Source of the DNA: Massariosphaeria phaeospora
Lineage: Eukaryota; Ascomycota; Dothideomycetes; Pleosporales
Direction of reading: 5' to 3'
Length of the DNA stretch: 64,000 nucleotides
Assembly: GCA_011032825.1 (NCBI GenBank)
Contig: JAADJZ010000011.1
Coordinates: forward strand, 868,001-932,000
Shown: in pieces, positions 56,796 to 64,000 of the stretch
Layout of the letters: every line of letters begins with the position of its first letter
How positions within the stretch are numbered: position 1 is the stretch's first letter
The notes under the pieces: generated by a model
Database searches by the model: none
The model's input: the letters and a program-made list of their open reading frames with translations, nothing else
Told to the model about the DNA's origin: nothing
Made by a program: the position numbers and the translations under genes

Positions 56796-57570
56796 GGAGT
56801 CGGGTACGCGTGACGATGCGGTCGTTGGAGCCCGGCCTGCGATCGATATGTGATTGGCGATCTTCGGATTCATTTACGGTAGATATCGGACATTTCCATT
56901 TCCATCTCAACGAGGTGAGCAGCTTGTTTGGATATCCTGATTCCTGTTCTGCAGGACCTAAACGCGGGACTATCAATTGTATATACCTCAGTCAGTAACA
57001 GCAAACCCAGATTTCTCGTAACCAAATGCATCATGAACAACAATAATGTGCAGTCACCTACTATTCTATTCCATCCAATCAGGTGTGGGTGATTATACGA
57101 TAATAAGCTTGGCTTTCACAGGGACAATGTTCTTATACCGACTCTTATACCGACCGCCGGGGCAGATACTTTCACTGAGCTGAGCTGGAACCTGAACGGA
57201 CGTGTGGAAAGAAGGGCGCAACAGCGTTGCTACAGCAATACCACCGACGCGATTGTGACCTCTAAAGTATTGATAATTGGTCTCCACTCGACGTCATATA
57301 TCCACACTCGAGTATAAGAAACAAACACCATCTGCACTGCACCTGCGGAAAACAACAACACACCGCACTTCCTCAGCGCATTTTGCAGTGCCACGCAGAA
57401 CCTACGGAAGCAAACTTGATCGAGATTCGACCAGCACCTACAGAAACCACACCACACTATCTCCACGCACTCAATCGACTAGCAACCACAGTGCTACGCA
57501 GAACCTATAGAGGCAAAAGCAGATTTGATCGACCAGCAGCCTCACAGTGCAGTCCCCGCCGCTCGCAGAA
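56796..57570. other. Spacer between IDP1 and the next gene
   Basis: 775 bp. Near-direct repeats of CAGTGC(T)ACGCAGAACCTA(C/T) occur around 57387-57406 and 57488-57508, in what is probably the leader of the downstream gene. Two further ACAGTGCAGTCC-like fragments follow. No gene is supported. Confidence 0.5.
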
Positions 57571-59256
57571 ATGGACCCACGCAGTCGATCTAGCCCGGAC
57601 AAACCCGTTCTGCAGGTAGGCAATGCGGGGTTTTATTTTGTTTGCGAGTTGCCGGAGAGCAAGATCGTCGCGAAGAAGAAGAAGCTGGAGACCGCGGCTG
57701 GAGCGGGGGATGAGGGGGAGGCGCGGATTAGGTCGCCGGTGCGGAAGAGCCCAGTGAAGAAGGTCGGAGATGCCACGACACCTGTACCAGCCCAACGGAC
57801 GGGGACCCAGAGACAGAGACACAGCCCAGCGAAACACTCGAGGCCGATTACGCTCGCCAGCCCGGTAAAGGCTAAGGTCGGGACGGGGACTGGGATTGCA
57901 ACGATACCTTCATCTTTAGTTGGTGTGCAGGTTTCTGAATACACCGCAAAAGCTACGACCGCCAATGTTCCTCAGCGAGTAACGGATTCGCCGGCGCTTA
58001 CGACATCTGTAGAGCCACCACTGTCACTGTCAAAGAGCCAGTCCAGTGCTTCCAGGAGCAGAATCCCCATCCCCGCGCCCTCAACCTCAACCTCAACGTC
58101 TACCACCAAAGCGGGCACCCCAGAGCCTCCATTGCTCGCCGGAGATAACCGCGCCGACACGATAGTACCACCACGCCCTACTGTGTCGGAATTGATGGCA
58201 GCGACAGCGACTCCAGCGCGTTCGTCGCACCCCTCCAAGACGGCTGTACTTGGTAGTGCTACTCCAGCCGCCAACAAGTCATCATCATCGTCCAAAAATC
58301 GACGAGTTGATGTTCCAGCTCACAACACGCCCGAGCAGCGCGAAAAGAAAATTTGTGTGGGTACGCCGCTGCCGCTCCGCAAAGCCATCATCTACGACAT
58401 GCAAGGTATGCGGCACGCGCTGCGCGACTCCGGCGGTGCTGCAGATGCGAATGCGAAGTGGCTCGGAAACCGCAATATAGCATCATCGCCAGGCCGGCCG
58501 AGCACGACGACGGGTGGCGCCGCGTCTACTCGTCCTCCGCGCACGACGATTCCTGCAAGTCGAGCAGACGCTAAGCATACTTCGACACTGACATCCAGTT
58601 CTCCATCTACACCGAGGGGTGGTGCGCTGAAGACGCCGGCTAAGAATACGATTCGCCCAGCTCGCTCGCTTCATTTCCAGTCTACGCCAACTCGGGCGAC
58701 GACGATGACGATGACGGGTACGCCGACGCGGTACGTCCAGTCTGTTAAAGTGAGCCCGAGCACACCGAAATTCGCCTCTGCGCGCGATATCGCGCGCCAG
58801 ATTGAGCGGTGGAACAGCGAAGATGGGAAGCGCACCACAACCACTGCCACTGCCACTGCCACTGACACCACGCCGGCTCGCCCGCGTTCCCGCTTCCAAA
58901 CGCCAGCTGCAGCAGTAACGCCAGCGTCTAGATTCCGCGTTGCGAATACATTGGCTTCGAGCCCGGCTTTGTCAAGCTTATCTCCTACCACGAAAGAAGT
59001 ATCTCGCACTAATGGACAGATTTCGAAGACGGCGCGACTCACTACCACGCCATCTCCCCGGAAACCAGCTCCGGCTCGAACTCCAAATGCGCGTCCAGCT
59101 ACAGCCACGCGTCTATTAGGCGGCAAGAAGAGAGACAAAGCCGCTGTGGTGAAGCCGAGCAAAGAGGTGCAAGACGAGTTGGATCGCGCGATTGATGAGC
59201 GCATTGGGGAGGGGAGGGGGGGAGTGGGTGTGAGGGGGTGGCTTGAGGAGGAGTGA
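57571..59256 (+). CDS. Basic, Ser/Thr-Pro-rich disordered protein of unknown function
   Basis: 561 residues in one exon; the ATG at 57571 is used because the frame has no earlier ATG. After a short hydrophobic N-terminal segment (GNAGFYFVCELPESKI) the protein is basic and rich in SP/TP sites (RSPVRKSPVKK, HSPAKH, SPRKPAP, TPARPR), with a more structured stretch PLRKAIIYDMQGMRHAL near 275-295 and a Lys-rich, helical C-terminus (KEVQDELDRAIDERIGEG). Many minimal CDK sites and basic patches suggest a cell-cycle-regulated chromatin- or microtubule-associated protein, but that is inference from composition only. Confidence 0.7.
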   Translation: MDPRSRSSPDKPVLQVGNAGFYFVCELPESKIVAKKKKLETAAGAGDEGEARIRSPVRKSPVKKVGDATTPVPAQRTGTQRQRHSPAKHSRPITLASPVKAKVGTGTGIATIPSSLVGVQVSEYTAKATTANVPQRVTDSPALTTSVEPPLSLSKSQSSASRSRIPIPAPSTSTSTSTTKAGTPEPPLLAGDNRADTIVPPRPTVSELMAATATPARSSHPSKTAVLGSATPAANKSSSSSKNRRVDVPAHNTPEQREKKICVGTPLPLRKAIIYDMQGMRHALRDSGGAADANAKWLGNRNIASSPGRPSTTTGGAASTRPPRTTIPASRADAKHTSTLTSSSPSTPRGGALKTPAKNTIRPARSLHFQSTPTRATTMTMTGTPTRYVQSVKVSPSTPKFASARDIARQIERWNSEDGKRTTTTATATATDTTPARPRSRFQTPAAAVTPASRFRVANTLASSPALSSLSPTTKEVSRTNGQISKTARLTTTPSPRKPAPARTPNARPATATRLLGGKKRDKAAVVKPSKEVQDELDRAIDERIGEGRGGVGVRGWLEEE

Positions 59257-60199
59257 GTGGGTAGGGAGCGAGTGAATAAGGAGACGGGGGACGGGGGAGT
59301 GAGTGTGTAGGGGTGTGGGTGTGAGTGCTTGGGGGTGTGTTAGGAGTGTGAGTATGAGAATGGGTATGAGTTTGAGTATGAGTATGGGGAAGCGGAAAGC
59401 AGAACAACCTGACTTGTATGCTTGACAAGGCTTTTTCGCGCGCTCAGCCGTAACTTCCAGCGCGGAAGTCTTGTTTGTTTATTTGTTTTGTAGCGGGAGT
59501 TGCTTGAATGGGCGGGTGGATAGGTGTGTGTGGGTAGGCGGTTTGTTATATGGGAGTGAGTGAGAGAGCGAGCGCACTGACGTCTTAGAACGATGGTTGG
59601 GTTTGGTTTGATTTAGTTCACTTCACTTCAGTTCGTCAAGATGCGATGACATGATTCATGCATGCATATGGAAAATTCTCTTCGCTTCTTTTGGGCTTTT
59701 TTCTTGCTTACACACATACATACACACACACTGGACACAGACAAAGGGGGGAAGCATTTTGATGGTTCTTGTCCTGAGCCTGGGGGAATGGAGTTAAATG
59801 GATCGTGTTGTTATGGTCAAGGGGGCGTAGGGTAGATGGCTGGTTAGACGAAAGCACATTCTGATGATGATAGGTTGAGTTGGGTTGGGTTGATGCGGTG
59901 TCTATAGGAGTAGCTACTACATTGACTGTAGAATATTAGACGGACTAACTGACTGACTGACTGACTAACGACTAACTGCTGTAGGAGAGATACGATAACA
60001 AAACAAAACAAGCACAGTACTGAAAACACAAACACCAAACCAAACCCTTCTTTTCCACGCCTTCAACCTTCCCCAAAAACCAAAAGAAATTCAAGCCGAA
60101 TCGAATCTCCTCACACCCGCTTGCCTATCCGCACACCCTCCCGCTCCCCCTCCTTCTTATCATACCCTCCCTCCCTCCCACACACCTCCTCCCTCCCCC
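59257..60199. other. Convergent spacer
   Basis: 943 bp with GT/GAGT-rich runs at 59300-59390, a CACACA run near 59710-59730 and a GACTGACTGACTGACTAAC run at 59948-59968. A C-rich stretch precedes the gene on the minus strand. No gene is supported. Confidence 0.5.
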
Positions 60200-61380
60200 T
60201 TATCCCTCCCTCTCCCTCCCCCTCCTCATCACCTCCTCCAGCGCCTCCACCACCCCCCACAGCTCCCGCACCTCCACACCCAACTCATCCACCAGGCCCT
60301 CTAAATCCCTGATGCGGTGCCGAAGACTGCGTTCATCCTCTTCTTCATCTTCTTCCTCATCCTCTTCGTCGCCAGAGGGCGAGGAAGAGGGGGCACCGTC
60401 GTCGTCGACACTGTTTTGCCGAACGGGGAAGTTAGGGAGGGGCGGGGGCATGTTGTTGGGCGGGAGCGGAGGGGGCATGGTGGTGTGTGGGCGTGGGCGC
60501 GGGAGTGGGCCGGGGAACCTGGGCATTGGGCCGCCGTAGGAGTAGGGTGGTGAAGGGGGCGGAGGAGGCATGTTGTTGTGCGGGAGTGGGAGCGGGCGCG
60601 GGCCTGGCAACCTGGGCACTGGGCCGCCGTATGAGTAGGGTGGCCGAGGGGGCGGCATATTGTGCGGCAGCGGGCGATATCCAAGCGGAGTCATCTCGTA
60701 CAATGGTCCCCCCCTTCCAGCAGCAGCAACAACCGCGCCATTCGCCAGGACGTTGTATCCAAACGGGTTGTCCACCGCGTGCCACGAGACGGCAGCGGCC
60801 GCAGCGTGAGCGTCGCCATTCCATGCGAAGCCGTCCGGCGGGGGACGACGAGCACGCTCGATGCGCTCCGCCAGCAGCTCACGCTCCTCCGCGAGCAGCC
60901 GCCGCGCCAGCCGCTCCTGCCGCGCCTGCTCCTCCTGCCGCGCCTGCTCCTCCTGCCGCGCATCCTCCTCCTGCCGCGCATCCTCCGCCGCGTACATCCT
61001 GCGGCACCAGTTGCGCCACGCGCGTTCCTGGCGCGAGTTCGTGGCCAGGGGGGATCGCGCCGGGCCGGCGTCTTGGAGCAGAGACGGGCGCGGGCGGAGT
61101 GGGCTTTCGTGCTGGTAGCGTCGAGCGATGGCGGGCGCGGCGGCAGGTGAGAAGGTGGGGGGGTGGGGGCCGGGAATTTGGCTTCGCCTTTGGCTTCGGG
61201 CTTCCTGTTGGCGTTGGAGTTGGCGGCGACGTGCGGCTAGATCCTCGACGTCGCGGCGCTCGGGGCGAGATGGGGAGGCGCTGTAGTGCTCGGGCGACAT
61301 GGTGAGGGTGCTGGCGTAGGTTGCGGAAGGTGGCTCGCGATGGGACGGAGAGGATCTTGAAGGGGAGGATCTTGAAGACA

Positions 61381-61381
<1 letters not shown>
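60200..61381 (-). CDS. Pro-rich protein with Arg/Glu repeat helix and C-terminal coiled coil
   Basis: 393 residues, single exon, ATG at 61381. Ser/Arg-rich N-terminus; residues about 132-175 form an A-R-Q-E-E repeat (DARQEEDARQEEQARQEEQA) predicting a single alpha-helix. Then a small compact segment (AVSWHAVDNPFGYNVLANGAV) precedes a Pro-rich region with repeated PPYSYGGP(V/M)PR(L/F)PGP units. An acidic run (EEDEEEDEEEDE) leads to a C-terminal coiled coil (LRHRIRDLEGLVDELGVEVR). Not recognised as a known family. Trinucleotide repeats lie immediately upstream of the start. Confidence 0.62.
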
Positions 61382-61414
<33 letters not shown>

Positions 61415-61422
61415 GGTGGTGG
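61381..61422. repeat. Trinucleotide repeat (TAG)8(TGG)6 at the start codon
   Basis: Eight TAG units pass into six TGG units, beginning in the last base of the ATG of the minus-strand gene. In the transcript this is a leader of CCA and CTA repeats. It may be length-polymorphic. Confidence 0.85.
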
Positions 61423-63104
61423 TGCGTGCCTGTATGGTGAGAGGTGAAGACGAAACTAGAAACTCCTTTCCAGACGGGGGAATCGGGGGTATCTTTATAG
61501 CTGGCCCAGTGCGATGATTATCAATAGGGTCATTTTAGAAGGCCTCGTGGCTGGTCTCTGGCTCTGGTTGCGAGGGTTTAAAGTTTGGATTTGGTGAAAA
61601 TTTTCGAGTTTTTGTCTCTATACTTGGATTTCGGAGAAAATTTTCAGACTTGTTGCGGGAAGTGAGCACGTTTTCTTGAAAGTTGTTTCTGGAGTGTTTT
61701 GGAACGGGTAGACTAATGGATAGAGGTGTTGTTGGAGAGAGATTCGCTAGGGGGCACCTGGGTCTTCTGTGGTTTGCTGGGTTTGGTATAAGTGAAAGTT
61801 TTGTAGGCTCTGCGGAAACAGACCTAAGTGAGCCTTAGAAGACTGATATTTGTTTCGCTTGGTAATAATAGAAAGAAAGTTTCTTACATACCCCAGAGGT
61901 ATATCAGAAAACAGTATGTCGTCCCAAAAGCCCAATTCTTTGTACTCGAACTTTTTCACTCGATGTTCCACAGTTCACGTTGTTTTCTAGTAGACCTGTC
62001 TGTTGTAGGGACTAACTAAAGAGCTTGGTTAGGAAGACTATCGACTTGCGTCTTTGAGCTGCGGGAGACTAATCAATGTGCCAGATAACGGTTTCTACGA
62101 GAGAAAAAAAGATACCAAGTTGAGGAAGGTTAGCATTGGTAATGCTCAAGGTTAAGGTTTTGGGGTATCGTTTCAGATGCATAGTAGGCTACTATAGTTT
62201 CATGGTACCATACATCCGTGACGATAAGGATACTAAGATTTCGCTCTCTTCCTATCCTTATCTAGCGCGCGCTATCAAGAGACGCCCAATACAAAACTAA
62301 GGCCCATCTGTAGAACCAAGGAGAAGAAATTAGAAGTACGCGATATTCGAATGTTCGTTATTAGGTAGCTAGTTTTGGTGAGCACAACGCGTTGAGTTTG
62401 TTACTGAGTCTAATCTTCTGCAATGTCTACCAATGTGTCCAAGATCAACCTGTGCATTTTCTTTTGCCTTTTTAGACCACATGTTCCGTGTTTTCATCGT
62501 GACATTTCATTCAGTTGTGCCATGGTCTTGTGTACCGCTGGAGGATAAGAAGTATTGCATGCCATTCTCAAGGACCTTGAGATTTTGGCACTATTAAGGT
62601 CAATAGGATGTATGACGACTTGAGTGATTCGTTTGATGTACAGCGAGTTTGCCGTAGCAAGAGAAAACAGGAGAAGGAGCGAAAGCAAACGAGAAGAGAG
62701 AAAACCAGTTGGAATCGTAGCGAACGAAAGGGAGAAGATCATGCCTAGAGTCATAGCGGATTGCGTCTTCCCAATCGTGAAGCGAAGACTTAACAGACGA
62801 TACGGGGCGTTGGTCGAACGCGCGCAAACCTAAGTCACTGTGAGGTCTGACGTCGTCGTGGCAGGATTGCGGGGCGTGGTGCCTAACCGTTTAGGGTCGC
62901 CACACGTGATAGATCTTATCGATAAGACACATCACTCCAAAGCCACCGAACCTGAGAGAGACACCTCCATCTCGGCCTTCCCACACTACCTAGGTAGCGT
63001 CAAGCAAAGCTGCAACACTATACTGTTGATAGGAGGACTGGAATAGTTGATGTAAAACCTCATCTTCCGGCTCAAAAAAGCGCAGATTTGCCCAATTCAC
63101 AACG
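61423..63104. other. AT-richer spacer without genes
   Basis: 1.7 kb with visibly lower GC than the flanks, no frame above about 90 codons and many stops. A 10-bp inverted repeat (62223-62232 and 62253-62262) is followed directly by a 12-bp palindrome (62263-62274). It could be a decayed mobile element or simply a long promoter; no terminal repeats or target duplications were found. Confidence 0.45.
62223..62274. repeat. Perfect 10-bp inverted repeat next to a 12-bp palindrome
   Basis: GATAAGGATA and TATCCTTATC flank a 20-bp loop; TAGCGCGCGCTA follows immediately. The arms could form a hairpin, or be GATA-type sites. Only the symmetry is seen. Confidence 0.6.
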
Positions 63105-64000
63105 ATGGAGCGCCAAGAATCCCCACCGCATGGCCGCCACCTCTTGTCTCTGGTTGACGAGCTACTCCTTGGAATCATTGACCAGATCGACACACATGAG
63201 ACTCTCTGTTGCCTTGCTAGAACTTGCTCACGCCTGCAGAACCTCACAGAGCCTTACATTTGGCGACACCTGCTCGTTCGGAGGGGCAGCAATGCGCGCC
63301 AGGTTGCCACTGCCCTCGACAACAAAACGGAACGCACGTCGTTTGTACAGGACCTGTCTATCCGATATGCGTTCAAGGATGAGGATGAGGATGGGATTGA
63401 AAAGCTGGGCCCTCTGATACGTTTCATGGACAAGTTACGCCACCTCCGGATCGAATCGCCATGCCCCAACAACGTCGATCACAGAGGCGGAGGTGTTTTC
63501 CATAACTGGACCAAAATCGATTACACTTCGCTTTTCGAGGCGACCGTACATCCTCAAGGGCTGCCTCCCGCGTTGCCAATGCTACAGTCTCGTGAGTGCC
63601 CATCATTGTACGATCGCGGTTGTCGCCTGCTAACAGAACCAGTCCACCTTCATGGACACGGACCAGATGAAAGGAAGTTCACGTTCGGTCGTACCGCCAT
63701 CATTTTCTTCCATCCCACTCTCCGACACATCACCATATCCTGCATCAACTTCGACGCCGAGATCAGCCATGCCAATGTGCCTGCTGAAAAACTAAAGTCA
63801 ACACCGCTGCAATCGCTCACCCTGGTCGAATGCAACGTCAACGTACCATTTCTGGACGTTGTCCTCAGCCTGCCTCGGGCGCTGCAAGAACTGAACATAG
63901 GCGAAAGACTTTTCACATTCGACGACTGCCGGCCCTCGCTTGATCCGCAAACCCGGACCTCGCACCCACTCTTCCTAACAGCCCTCAATAGGCAAGCCGG
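63105..64000 (+). CDS. F-box-like / leucine-rich protein, 3' end beyond the window
   Basis: Exon 1 is 63105-63591 and exon 2 starts at 63643 and runs off the window. Residues 12-60 (HLLSLVDELLLGIIDQIDTH, LCCLARTCSRLQNLTEPYIW) fit a fungal F-box: LPxELLxxI, an aromatic-poor middle and the final Wxxxx. Following sequence has irregular leucine-rich segments (LRHLRIESP, LRHITISCINF, LQSLTLVECNV, LQELNIGERLF). Such proteins usually serve as substrate receptors of SCF ubiquitin ligases. The target is unknown, and the gene cannot be judged complete. Confidence 0.75.
   Translation, partial: MERQESPPHGRHLLSLVDELLLGIIDQIDTHETLCCLARTCSRLQNLTEPYIWRHLLVRRGSNARQVATALDNKTERTSFVQDLSIRYAFKDEDEDGIEKLGPLIRFMDKLRHLRIESPCPNNVDHRGGGVFHNWTKIDYTSLFEATVHPQGLPPALPMLQSRECPSLYDRGCRLLTEPVHLHGHGPDERKFTFGRTAIIFFHPTLRHITISCINFDAEISHANVPAEKLKSTPLQSLTLVECNVNVPFLDVVLSLPRALQELNIGERLFTFDDCRPSLDPQTRTSHPLFLTALNRQA

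Noticed and set aside
60487..61305. 272-codon plus-strand frame antisense to the Pro-rich coiled-coil gene
   Set aside because: Its Ala/Pro/Arg/Gly repeats mirror the repeats of the minus-strand gene.

Overview
The window comes from a filamentous ascomycete (Pezizomycotina). Genes are separated by long spacers, most carry short 50-90 bp introns with GT-AG ends, and the families are typically fungal: Fungal_trans regulators, an allantoate-type MFS permease, neutral trehalase, and NADP-isocitrate dehydrogenase and C1-THF synthase that may have alternative mitochondrial starts. No rRNA, tRNA, CRISPR array or intact transposon was recognised. All exon limits were worked out by eye from reading frame, splice consensus and family knowledge.

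Layout. 1-5461 holds no supportable gene. 5462-8809 is a C2H2/Fungal_trans regulator. 10.5-27.4 kb is a compact run of ten metabolic, transport and regulatory genes: metallo-beta-lactamase-fold hydrolase 1 (-), zinc alcohol dehydrogenase (+), ADR1-like C2H2 regulator (-), carboxymuconolactone-decarboxylase-type (CMD) protein (-), beta-hydroxyacid dehydrogenase 1 (-), hydrolase 2 (+), two-domain CMD protein (+), MFS carboxylate permease (-), beta-hydroxyacid dehydrogenase 2 (+) and class 3 aldehyde dehydrogenase (+). 28-63 kb is mostly housekeeping: a small Arg-rich protein, a histidine-phosphatase-family protein with an apparent frameshift, eIF3i, an SH3-like protein, C1-tetrahydrofolate synthase, a Ser-rich protein, MBF1, neutral trehalase, a small coiled-coil protein, two large disordered proteins around NADP-isocitrate dehydrogenase, a Pro-rich coiled-coil protein, an AT-richer spacer, and an F-box-like gene cut by the window end.

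How the cluster may work (inference). The permease imports an organic anion; one or both hydrolases open a lactone (or lactam); ADH and beta-hydroxyacid dehydrogenases oxidise the hydroxyacid to a semialdehyde; ALDH makes the acid; CMD proteins act on a lactone or beta-keto intermediate. The logic resembles bacterial attKLM/blcABC lactone catabolism, but three functions (hydrolase, hydroxyacid dehydrogenase, CMD) occur twice.

The strongest single observation concerns regulation. The cluster regulator has zinc fingers of the yeast ADR1 type, whose known site is TTGG(A/G)G. The cluster spacers contain ten exact copies of GTTGGAGA plus GTTGGGGA variants, while only two exact copies were seen in the remaining ~47 kb. 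This suggests a self-contained pathway-specific regulon.
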